Assembly (NCBI RefSeq): GCF_023169965.1
Contig: NZ_AP025592.1
Coordinates: 2,976,001-3,040,000 of the forward strand
DNA: 64,000 nt
Reading direction: 5' to 3'
Origin: Anaeromyxobacter paludicola
GTDB taxonomy: Bacteria > Myxococcota > Myxococcia > Myxococcales > Anaeromyxobacteraceae
Shown here: piece after piece, positions 17,251 through 25,092 of the stretch
Numbering within the stretch: the stretch's first letter is position 1
How the letters are laid out: every line of letters begins with the position of its first letter
Notes under the pieces: model-generated
Databases searched by the model: none
Seen by the model: the letters and a program-made list of their open reading frames with translations, nothing else
Told to the model about the DNA's origin: nothing
Made by a program: the position numbers and the translations under genes

Positions 17251-18966
17251 ATGTCACGCTGCGTCATCGTCGCCGCGCTCGCCTGCTCTGCCGCCCTCCT
17301 CGCCTGCGGCAGCGGGCGCCACGCCGAGAGCGCCGGCGGTGCCCAGGGCGCCTGCGAGCGCTGCCACGGCGACGGGACCACCTCCCCGGTGTTCGGGCTC
17401 TCCAACACCTCCGACCCGCGCGTCGGCGCGCACCTCGCCCACGTGCAGGACGGCCCCGTCCGCCAGGGGCTCGGCTGCGACGCCTGCCACGCGGTGCCGC
17501 ACGCCGTCGGCGACCCGGGCCACTTCAGCGGCACGGGGCTCCTCGCCTTCGGCCCGCTCGCGACCGCCAACGGGAGGCTGACGCCCCGCTTCCTCCCCGG
17601 CGACGCGAGCACGCCGCCGTCCTGCAGCCAGGTCTACTGCCACGGCGCCACGCTGCAGGGCGGCCGCTTCACGCAGCCGGTCTGGACGCGGGTGGACGGC
17701 GCGCAGTCGGCCTGCGACGCCTGCCACGGCTACCCGCCCCCGCCGCCGCACCTCGCGGCCACCCGCTGCGAGGGGTGCCACGGCCGCACCGTCCGCCCGG
17801 ACGGCACCGTCGACGTGGCGGGCGGGTATCACGTGAACGGCCGGCTCGACGTCACCTTCAGCGCCGACGTGCCCTGCGGCGGCTGCCACGAGGTCCCGCC
17901 GGCCACCGGCTCGCACGCGGTCCACTTCGCCCTGCAGGGCGCGCCGCCCGTCGCCACCTACGGCGACCTGCGGATCCTCCAGGACTACGCGCCGCAGGGC
18001 GGTCCGGGCTACGCCTTCGGCTGCGGCAACTGCCACCCGCTCGACGCGGCCAAGCACGGCGACGGCGCGGTGGAGGTGGAGCTCCACGACCCCGCCGCGC
18101 CGGCCGGGAGCCTCAAGGCGCGCAACGGCCCCGGGGCCACCTACGCCGCCGACCGGACCTGCGGGCAGGTCTACTGCCACGGCTCCGGCCAGGACGCGCC
18201 CGCGTTCCAGCCGACGCCGGCCTGGGACTCCGGCGCGCGGCTCGGCTGCGACGGCTGCCACGGCAACCCGCCGCGCTACCCGAGCGGCGGGGCCGGCACC
18301 GCCACCGCCAACAGCCACCTCGTGCTCGGCGACGACGGGTGGGAGCTGGGCCACTTCCTCGGGATGCCGGGCGCGTGGCACCCCGGCGGCACCAAGCACG
18401 GCGGCGCGCTCGCGGCCGGGCAGGACGCGGCCCCCATCACCTGCCAGGCCTGCCACGCCGGGACGGTGGACCCGGGCCACACCGGCCCGTCGGGCTTCTA
18501 CTGGCTCGACACGAGCGGCAGCTACCAGCTGCCCGGCGGCGACCCGGCCCGCCTCACCACCCGCACCTACGCCGACCTCGCCTGCACCGCCTGCCACGGC
18601 ACGGCGGGCGGGCCCGCGGCCGAGGGCGGCGCGGTGCTCCCGCGCCTGCACGTGAACGGCCGGCGCGACGTGGTCTTCGACGCGCGCACCGCGCTCCCGG
18701 GGAGCATCCCCTGGCTGCCCGCCGCGCCCGACCGGCCCACCCGGCCGTACTGGGTGACGAGCGCGGCCACGCTGGTGGACCCGGCGCAGGTGCCGGGCGC
18801 GGTGATGGACGGCACCACGCTCTCCGTCCACCTCGCCGACGCGCGCTGGGACCCGGCGACGAAGACCTGCACGTCGGTGGGGTGCCACCTCGCGCAGACC
18901 TCGGTGCGCTGGGGCACGACGCCCGTGGGGAGCGCCACCTGCGGCGCCTGCCACGGGCTGCCGTGA
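17251..18966 (+). CDS. 13-haem c-type cytochrome lipoprotein (CxxCH and CxxxxCH)
   Basis: 571 residues. A lipobox-like LLACGS puts the lipidated Cys at residue 19, so it is probably an outer-membrane or surface lipoprotein. Ten CxxCH motifs (CERCH, CDACH twice, CEGCH, CGGCH, CGNCH, CDGCH, CQACH, CTACH, CGACH) and three CxxxxCH motifs (CSQVYCH, CGQVYCH, CTSVGCH) give 13 potential haems in 571 residues. The repeated pairing of CxxxxCH with a following CxxCH is the pattern of a Geobacter-type family (GSU-type C4xCH/CxxCH). There is no membrane anchor or enzymatic domain, so it is probably an electron conduit to extracellular acceptors. AGGA lies nine bases before the ATG. It is divergent from nifJ. 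Confidence 0.9.
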   Translation: MSRCVIVAALACSAALLACGSGRHAESAGGAQGACERCHGDGTTSPVFGLSNTSDPRVGAHLAHVQDGPVRQGLGCDACHAVPHAVGDPGHFSGTGLLAFGPLATANGRLTPRFLPGDASTPPSCSQVYCHGATLQGGRFTQPVWTRVDGAQSACDACHGYPPPPPHLAATRCEGCHGRTVRPDGTVDVAGGYHVNGRLDVTFSADVPCGGCHEVPPATGSHAVHFALQGAPPVATYGDLRILQDYAPQGGPGYAFGCGNCHPLDAAKHGDGAVEVELHDPAAPAGSLKARNGPGATYAADRTCGQVYCHGSGQDAPAFQPTPAWDSGARLGCDGCHGNPPRYPSGGAGTATANSHLVLGDDGWELGHFLGMPGAWHPGGTKHGGALAAGQDAAPITCQACHAGTVDPGHTGPSGFYWLDTSGSYQLPGGDPARLTTRTYADLACTACHGTAGGPAAEGGAVLPRLHVNGRRDVVFDARTALPGSIPWLPAAPDRPTRPYWVTSAATLVDPAQVPGAVMDGTTLSVHLADARWDPATKTCTSVGCHLAQTSVRWGTTPVGSATCGACHGLP

Positions 18967-18980
18967 GCGGCCCGGGCCGC
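18967..18980. terminator. Palindrome between convergent cytochrome and rsfS genes
   Basis: GCGGCCCGGGCCGC, a perfect 14-bp palindrome filling almost the whole 16-bp gap between two convergent stops. It could act as a short bidirectional terminator. There is no T-tract and the loop would be tight. Confidence 0.3.
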
Positions 18981-18982
18981 GC

Positions 18983-19657
18983 CTACCCCTCGACCGGGAA
19001 CCGCGGCGCGTCGGCCCAGAGCCCCTCGAGGTCGTAGAACTGCCGCGCCTCGCGGCTGAACACGTGGGCCACCACGTCGCCGTAGTCGATGAGCACCCAG
19101 CGGCCGCCGGAGTAGCCCTCCGAGCCCACCTTGCTCTGCCCCGCGGCCTTGAGCTTCTCGTCGATGGCGTCGGCGATCGCGCCCGCCTGCCGGTCGCTGT
19201 CGGCGGTCATGAGCACGAACCAGTCGGCGTAGCTCGTGAGCCCGCGGACGTCGAGGAGGAGCACCTCGTTCGCCTTCTTGTCGAGGCCGGCCTGCGCGAT
19301 CACCATGGCGGTGTCGCGGGCCGGATCGGGGCGGGCCTCCTCCTGCGGCGCGGCCTGCGCGGCGGCGGCGACGGCCTCCGACGGCTCCGGCGCCTCGAGC
19401 GCCCGGCGCTGCCGCCCGCCGAGCGGGGCGACCTTGGCGGCCTTCTTCGGCTTGCGGGTGGTGCCGACGGCGTCGGGCTTCTCCGCCTTGAAGCGCTTGG
19501 CCGGCTTGGCGCCGCGCCCGCGGTTCGCCGGGCTGGCGCGCGAGAGGTCGCGCTTCTTCGCGGCCGGCTTGCGGGCCGGCTTCTTCGCGTCGGGCCTGCG
19601 GGCCGGCTTGAGCTTCCTCTTGGCAGGGGCCTTCTTCGCGGTCTTCTTCGTCGCCAT
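18983..19657 (-). CDS. rsfS: Ribosomal silencing factor RsfS with long basic N-terminal tail
   Basis: The C-terminal 110 residues are a normal RsfS (DUF143) domain: LDVRGLTSYADWFVLMTA, SDRQAGAIADAID, WVLIDYGDVVAHVFS and ARQFYDLEGLW. RsfS binds ribosomal protein uL14 on the large subunit and blocks subunit joining in starvation. Before it are about 110 residues rich in Lys, Ala, Pro and Arg (TKKTAKKAPAKRK, KKPARKPAAKKR), resembling the tail of histone H1, which ordinary RsfS proteins of about 110-130 residues lack. The ATG is immediately after the proA TAG, with GAGGA five bases upstream inside proA. It is the third gene of proB-proA-rsfS. Confidence 0.92.
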   Translation of the reverse strand: MATKKTAKKAPAKRKLKPARRPDAKKPARKPAAKKRDLSRASPANRGRGAKPAKRFKAEKPDAVGTTRKPKKAAKVAPLGGRQRRALEAPEPSEAVAAAAQAAPQEEARPDPARDTAMVIAQAGLDKKANEVLLLDVRGLTSYADWFVLMTADSDRQAGAIADAIDEKLKAAGQSKVGSEGYSGGRWVLIDYGDVVAHVFSREARQFYDLEGLWADAPRFPVEG

Positions 19658-20944
19658 CTAGATCCTCACTTGTCCTTCGCCCTGCACGACGTACTTCTGC
19701 GCCGTCAGCTCCTGCAAGCCCATCGGTCCGAAGGCGTGCAGCTTGGTGGTGGAGATGCCGATCTCGGCGCCGAGCCCGAGCTCGCCGCCGTCGTTGAAGC
19801 GGGTGGAGGCGTTCACCACCACCGCGCTCGCGGTGACCTCGCGCTCGAACCGCCGGGCGCTGTCGAGGTCGCGGGTGACGATCGCCTCGGTGTGGAGCGA
19901 GCCGTAGCGCGCGATGTGGTCGAGCGCGCCGTCGAGGTTCGGGACCACCCGTACCGCGAGCACGAGGTCGAGGAACTCGCGCCCGAAGTCGTCCGGCGCG
20001 GCCGCCTTCGCCTTCACGCCGGCGCGGGTCAGCACCGCGAGCGAGGCCGGGTCGCAGCGCAGCTCCACGCCGGCCTTGGCGAGCGCGCCGCCCACCGCGG
20101 GCAGGAGCTTCGCCGCCGCCCCCCGGTGCACGAGCAGGCACTCGAGCGCGTTGCAGACGCCGGGGCGCTGCACCTTGCCGTTGAGGGCGATGGCCACCGC
20201 CTTCTCCACCGGCGCCGACTGGTCGAGGAAGAGGTGGCAGACGCCCTGGTAGTGCTTCACCACCGGCACGCGCGAGCGCTCGGCCACGGCGCGGATGAGC
20301 GACGGCCCGCCGCGCGGGATGGCGAGGTCGATGAGGTCGTCGAGCGCGAGGAGCGCGAAGGTGGCCTCGCGGTCGGGCGTCGGGACCACCTGCACGGCGG
20401 CGCGCGGCAGCCCGGCCCTGGCGAGCCCGTCGGCGAAGGCGTCGGCGAGCGCGAGGGAGGAGTGGAGCGCGTCGGAGCCGGGCCGGAGGATCGCGGCGTT
20501 GCCGCTCTTGAGGCAGAGGCCGGCCGCGTCGGTGGTCACGTTGGGGCGGGCCTCGTAGACCATCAGCACCACGCCGAGCGGGATGCGGACCTTCCTGATG
20601 GCGAGCCCGTTCGGGCGGCTCCAGCTGGCGGTCACCTCGCCCACCGGATCGGGGAGGCGGGCCACCTCGCGCAGCGCGCCGGCGATGCCCTCGAGCCGCT
20701 TCGGGTCGAGCGCGAGCCGGTCGAGGTAGGCGGCGTTCTGGCCCGCCTTCTTCGCCGCGGCGAGGTCGTGCTTGTTGGCGGCGAGGATGCCGCGGCTGCG
20801 CCGGATCACCGCGTCGGCGGCGGCCAGGAGCGCGGCGTTCTTCCTCGCGGTGGGCGCGCGCGAGAGCTCGCGGGCGGCCTCCTTCGCCGCGACCGCCAGG
20901 GCCCGCATCCGCTCCGCGATCGACGCGGGCTCGCGCTTCTTCAC
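19658..20944 (-). CDS. proA: Gamma-glutamyl phosphate reductase
   Basis: 428 residues of the aldehyde-dehydrogenase-fold ProA, which reduces glutamyl-5-phosphate with NADPH to glutamate-5-semialdehyde in proline synthesis. Visible signatures are [30 protein letters not shown] and the catalytic cysteine region [10 protein letters not shown]. The C-terminus includes [20 protein letters not shown]. The GTG start overlaps the proB stop as GTGA, giving coupled translation of the two enzymes, whose intermediate is unstable. Confidence 0.97.
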   Translation of the reverse strand: MKKREPASIAERMRALAVAAKEAARELSRAPTARKNAALLAAADAVIRRSRGILAANKHDLAAAKKAGQNAAYLDRLALDPKRLEGIAGALREVARLPDPVGEVTASWSRPNGLAIRKVRIPLGVVLMVYEARPNVTTDAAGLCLKSGNAAILRPGSDALHSSLALADAFADGLARAGLPRAAVQVVPTPDREATFALLALDDLIDLAIPRGGPSLIRAVAERSRVPVVKHYQGVCHLFLDQSAPVEKAVAIALNGKVQRPGVCNALECLLVHRGAAAKLLPAVGGALAKAGVELRCDPASLAVLTRAGVKAKAAAPDDFGREFLDLVLAVRVVPNLDGALDHIARYGSLHTEAIVTRDLDSARRFEREVTASAVVVNASTRFNDGGELGLGAEIGISTTKLHAFGPMGLQELTAQKYVVQGEGQVRI

Positions 20945-22101
20945 CGCCGTGCCTCCGCCTCTTCCTCTTCGAGGAGCACCAGGTCGTTCCGGTGCACCAC
21001 CTCGTCGAGGTACTTATAGCCGAGCGCCCGCTCGATCTCGCCCGATTTCAGGCCCGCGATCCGGCGCACCTCGTCGGCGCCGTAGCCGGCGAGCCCGCGG
21101 GCGAAGGGGCGGCCGTCGCGGACGGCGATGTCCACCGGATCGCCCACGCGGAAGTGGCCCGCCACCGCCTTCACGCCGGAGGGGAGCAGGCTCTTGCCCC
21201 GCTGCTCGAGCGCGCGGCGGGCGCCGTCGTCCACCAGCAGCACGCCGCGCCCCTTGGCCGCCGAGAGGAGCCAGCCCTTGCGCCGGGAGAGCTGCTCCAC
21301 CGCCGGGGTGAAGAAGGTGCCCACCGGCTCGCCGGCGAGGAGCGCCGCGAGCGCGCCCGGCGCGCGGCCGGAGAGGAGCGCGGTGGCGGTGCCCTGCGAG
21401 GCGAGCCGCTTCGCCGCCTTCACCTTGGTGATCATCCCGCCGGTGCTCCGCTCGGTGCCCGCCCCGCCCGCCATCCGCTCCACCTCGGCGGTGATGCGCG
21501 GCACGTCGCGCAGCGCCCGCGCCCCCGGCTCGCGCGGGTCGCGGTCGTACATGGCGTCCACGTCGGTGAGCATGACCACCAGGTCGGCCTCGACGCAGGT
21601 GGCGACCAGGCCGGCCAGCGAATCGTTGTCGCCCACCTTGATCTCCTCCACCGCCACGGTGTCGTTCTCGTTGACCACCGGCAGCACGCCCAGCTCGAGG
21701 AGCCGGCTGAAGGTGCGGCGCGCGTTGAGGAAGCGCTTGCGGCTCGCGAGGTCGTCGGCGGTGAGGAGCACCTGCGCCACCTGGAGGCCGTGCGGGGCGA
21801 GCGCCTCGCGCCAGGCGCGCATGAGGTGCGGCTGGCCGGCCGCGGCGCAGGCCTGCTTGGTGGCCATGTCCCAGGGCTTGCCCTTGGTGCGGACGAGCCC
21901 GAGCTCCCGCGCGCCGAAGGCGATGGCCGCCGAGGAGACCAGCACCACCGGCCGCGCCCGCGCCGCGTGGGCCAGCTCCGCCCCGAGCCGGGCGCAGTTC
22001 TGCCGGTCGAACCCGCCGTCCGGGGTGGTGAGCGTGCCGGTGCCGACCTTCACCACGAGCCGCTTCGTCTTCGAGAGCTGGGACCGCTGCACCCGCCGCA
22101 C
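20941..22101 (-). CDS. proB: Glutamate 5-kinase with PUA domain
   Basis: 386 residues. The amino-acid kinase domain begins [16 protein letters not shown] and includes [33 protein letters not shown] and the [16 protein letters not shown] segment. A C-terminal PUA domain occupies about residues 285-375. It phosphorylates glutamate as the first step of proline synthesis, and proline normally feeds back on the kinase domain. GTG 22101 is taken as the start, with GAGG 11 bases upstream; an in-frame GTG at 22092 is possible. It is the first gene of the pro operon. Confidence 0.96.
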   Translation of the reverse strand: MRRVQRSQLSKTKRLVVKVGTGTLTTPDGGFDRQNCARLGAELAHAARARPVVLVSSAAIAFGARELGLVRTKGKPWDMATKQACAAAGQPHLMRAWREALAPHGLQVAQVLLTADDLASRKRFLNARRTFSRLLELGVLPVVNENDTVAVEEIKVGDNDSLAGLVATCVEADLVVMLTDVDAMYDRDPREPGARALRDVPRITAEVERMAGGAGTERSTGGMITKVKAAKRLASQGTATALLSGRAPGALAALLAGEPVGTFFTPAVEQLSRRKGWLLSAAKGRGVLLVDDGARRALEQRGKSLLPSGVKAVAGHFRVGDPVDIAVRDGRPFARGLAGYGADEVRRIAGLKSGEIERALGYKYLDEVVHRNDLVLLEEEEAEARR

Positions 22102-22165
22102 TCTAGACGACCCCTCGGGATTCCGGAACTGCCCTCCCCCCGGCGCCCCGCACGCGCCGCGGGCC

Positions 22166-24868
22166 TCAGCCCCCGTCGATCGCCTGCCGCACCCGCGCGG
22201 CCAGGTCGGCCGCCGTGAACGGCTTCTGCAGGAACCCCACCGCGTCGCCGTCGTCCTCCACGCCGTGCCGGCCGATCACGTCGCTCGCGTACCCCGACAT
22301 GAAGAGCACCTTGAGGCCGGGGCGCCGCTCCCGGAGCCGCTCGTAGAGCTCGCGCCCGTTCATCCTCGGCATCACCACGTCGGTGAGGAGCAGATCCACC
22401 GGGGTGGCGCCGTCTCCCATCCGGGCGAGGCACTCCTCGCCGCCCTCGGCCGTCCGCACCTGGTAGCCGAACCCGCGCAGGAGGCGGCTCACCAGGGACC
22501 GGACGATCGGGTCGTCCTCCACCACCAGCACCACCTCCGTCCCGCGGCCGGCCGCGCGCGCGCAGGCGGGCGGGGCGGCGGGCACGGGCTCCTCGGCCAC
22601 CCGCGGCAGGTGGACCCGGAAGACCGTCCCCTCCCCCCGGGCCGACTGCACCGTGATCGAGCCGCCGTGCTGCTCCACGATGCCGTAGACCGTCGAGAGC
22701 CCGAGGCCGGTCCCGCGCCCCAGCTCCTTGGTGGTGAAGAAGGGCTCGAAGACGTGCTCGAGCGTGCGCGGGTCCATGCCGGCGCCGGTGTCGCTCACCC
22801 GGAGCAGCACCCAGGCGCCCTCGCCGGGGGGCTGGTCGGCGCCGGCGAGCGCGTCGCCGGGCCCCACGTCCCGCGCCTCGATCTGGAGGCGGCCGCCCTC
22901 GGGCATCGCGTCCTGGGCGTTGATGGCGAGGTTGAGGAGCACCTGCTCGAGCTGCCCGGGATCGGCCCGCACCTTGCCGAGCTGGTCCGGCAGCGCGACC
23001 TCGATCTGCACGCTCTCGCGGATGGTCCGGCGCAGCATGCGCTCGGCGCCGCGGACGAGCTCGCGCAGGTCGAGCACCCGCGGCTCGATCACCTGCTTGC
23101 GGCTGAAGGTGAGGAGGCGGCGGGTGAGGTCCTTGGCCCGCCCGGCGGCGTCCTGGATCGCCGTCACCATCTCGCGGTCGGGGTGCTCCGCCGGCATCGC
23201 CTCGAGGAGCAGCGGCGCGTACCCGAGGATCGGCGTGAGCAGGTTGTTGAAGTCGTGGGCCACCCCGCCGGCGAGCAGCCCGACCGTCTCCATCTTCTGC
23301 GACTGCCGGAGCCGCTCCTCGAGCCGGCGGGCCTCGGTCACGTCGCGGATGATGCCGACGATGAAGATGTCGCCGCGCTCGTCGGCGTAGAGGGTCTTCT
23401 TGGTGACGATGACGTGGGTCTCGCCGTCGGCCGAGGTGAGCTGCTCCTCGTTGACGTTCTCCTCGCCGGTCGTGAAGACCAGCTCGTCCTTCTCCCAGAA
23501 GACGTCCACCTCCGCCTTGGGCAGGAAGTCGTAGTCGGTCCGCCCGAGGATGTCGGCGCGGTCGCGCCCCAGGAGCCGGCTCAGCGCGTCGTTGACCAGC
23601 ACGAGGCGGTGCTGGCGATCCTTCACGAAGACCGGGTCGGCGACCGCGTCCACGATCTTCTCCAGGTAGCGGCTCGACTGCGCCAGCTTGGCCTCGGCGT
23701 GCACCAGCCGGGAGCTGCGCTCCTGCGCGTGGCGCTGCAGCTCGTCGCGCGCCCGCTGGAGGTCGCCGGCGGTGGCCTGCAGCTCGCGGTTGCGGGCCTC
23801 CAGGCTCCCGAGCGCGCGGCGGAGCTGGCCCACGAGCTGGTCCGGCGAGAGGCGCGACGCCGGGAGGATCCGGCCGCGCGAGATCAGGAGGGCCTCCATC
23901 CAGGCCGGCCAGACGAGCCGGCTCTCGCCCAGCGAGGGCAGCGCCTGGACCAGCGCCTCCATCCCGGTGATCCCCTGCTCCACCAGGAGCTCCCGGGTCA
24001 CGAGGCGCGGCTCCAGCAGCAGGTGCCTCTCCACGGGCGCGCCGGCGAGGAGCGCGGCGGCGGCCCGCACCGCGAGGCGCCCGATGGCGCGGGCGTCGGT
24101 CGCCGCGGTGGCCACCCAGGGAGAGCCGGGCTCGCGCATGCGCCGGATGTCGCGGTCGGCGACGTCCACCGAGTAGACGCGCACCTTCCCGCGCAGCCCC
24201 GCCCGCTCGACGGCGCGGACGGCGCCCTCGGCGAACTCGTCCCACAGGGCCAGGATCGCGGTGGTCTCGGGGTGCGCCCGCAGGGCCTGCCCGACCCGCG
24301 CCTCGGCGTCGGCGGCGGCGTTCGCGGCGTTCGCCTCGATCCGGGCCACCTCCCGCAGGCCGGGGTGGCGCCAGCGATGCGCCTCCCAGGCCCGCTCGCG
24401 CCGCGCGAGGGGCGCGAAGCCGTCGGCGGTGACGTGGATCACCGCCGCCCGGCCCGCGGTGTCCTGCGCGAGCCGGGTGCAGATGACATGACCGATCAGG
24501 AAGTCGTCCTGCTCGACCTCGGGGACCTCGGGATGGTCGATGGCGGTGTCGAAGGCGACCACCCGCACCCCCTGCGCCAGCACCTCCTCGACCGCGCTTC
24601 GCAGGCGCTCTCCCTGCCCGTGATCCACGACCAGCGCCTGCGCCCCGCCCCGCGCCGCCGCCCGGACGAGGTCCGGCAGCGCGCCCGGGTCGCCGCGGGC
24701 GTCCCAGGTGACGAGCTCGATGCCGAGGTCGTCCGCCATCTCCTCGGCCCCACGGCGGTACCGCTCGAGGAAGCTGCCCTCGCTCACGCCGCGCACCAGC
24801 GCCACCCGCGGACGCGGGCCGGCGCCGCCGAACGGGCGGGGGATCGGGCAGGGGGTGAGCGCTTCCAT
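22166..24868 (-). CDS. Soluble hybrid histidine kinase with periplasmic-binding-protein-like sensor
   Basis: 900 residues. Residues 15-310 are a type 1 periplasmic-binding/LacI-like sensor (VVDHGQGERL, VVAFDTAIDHPEV, AILALWDEFAEGAV, SVDVADRDI). About 340-405 is a coiled coil. About 405-515 is PAS (DPVFVKDRQHRLVLVN, TDYDFLP). HisKA has the phospho-His at 538 (GGVAHDFNNLL). The HATPase has NLAINAQDA, SDTGAGM and GTGLGLSTVYG. The receiver at 778-895 has its acceptor Asp at 830 (LLLTDVVMPRMNG) and Lys at 882. There is no signal peptide or membrane span, so the binding domain must sense a cytoplasmic ligand, perhaps a sugar. The ATG has GAGG eight bases upstream. No response-regulator partner is adjacent. 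Confidence 0.9.
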   Translation of the reverse strand: MEALTPCPIPRPFGGAGPRPRVALVRGVSEGSFLERYRRGAEEMADDLGIELVTWDARGDPGALPDLVRAAARGGAQALVVDHGQGERLRSAVEEVLAQGVRVVAFDTAIDHPEVPEVEQDDFLIGHVICTRLAQDTAGRAAVIHVTADGFAPLARRERAWEAHRWRHPGLREVARIEANAANAAADAEARVGQALRAHPETTAILALWDEFAEGAVRAVERAGLRGKVRVYSVDVADRDIRRMREPGSPWVATAATDARAIGRLAVRAAAALLAGAPVERHLLLEPRLVTRELLVEQGITGMEALVQALPSLGESRLVWPAWMEALLISRGRILPASRLSPDQLVGQLRRALGSLEARNRELQATAGDLQRARDELQRHAQERSSRLVHAEAKLAQSSRYLEKIVDAVADPVFVKDRQHRLVLVNDALSRLLGRDRADILGRTDYDFLPKAEVDVFWEKDELVFTTGEENVNEEQLTSADGETHVIVTKKTLYADERGDIFIVGIIRDVTEARRLEERLRQSQKMETVGLLAGGVAHDFNNLLTPILGYAPLLLEAMPAEHPDREMVTAIQDAAGRAKDLTRRLLTFSRKQVIEPRVLDLRELVRGAERMLRRTIRESVQIEVALPDQLGKVRADPGQLEQVLLNLAINAQDAMPEGGRLQIEARDVGPGDALAGADQPPGEGAWVLLRVSDTGAGMDPRTLEHVFEPFFTTKELGRGTGLGLSTVYGIVEQHGGSITVQSARGEGTVFRVHLPRVAEEPVPAAPPACARAAGRGTEVVLVVEDDPIVRSLVSRLLRGFGYQVRTAEGGEECLARMGDGATPVDLLLTDVVMPRMNGRELYERLRERRPGLKVLFMSGYASDVIGRHGVEDDGDAVGFLQKPFTAADLAARVRQAIDGG

Positions 24869-25092
24869 CCAGGGGCCTCGGATCGTGAGGCTCGGACCGG
24901 GAGCGAAGAGCGTGCCAGCCCTCCCCCGAAGTAGGGCCTGTGTTTTTCTCTCCGTGTGCCTGGGTCGTTACGCACCCGGGTCCGTCTAAACTCGGCGCGC
25001 GGACGGTCGCGCCCGCGGCATCGGCCGGACCCTGCGTCGCGCCCCGGGCGGACCCTGCGTGCTAGCATCCCGGGCTCGGGGGGGGGGAGCTC

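Noticed and set aside
24869-25092. Coding sequence or defined promoter in the gap before the M16-like gene
   Set aside because: No frame has a start with a plausible product. A TAGCAT at 25073 is too close to the ribosome site to be a convincing -10 for that gene.
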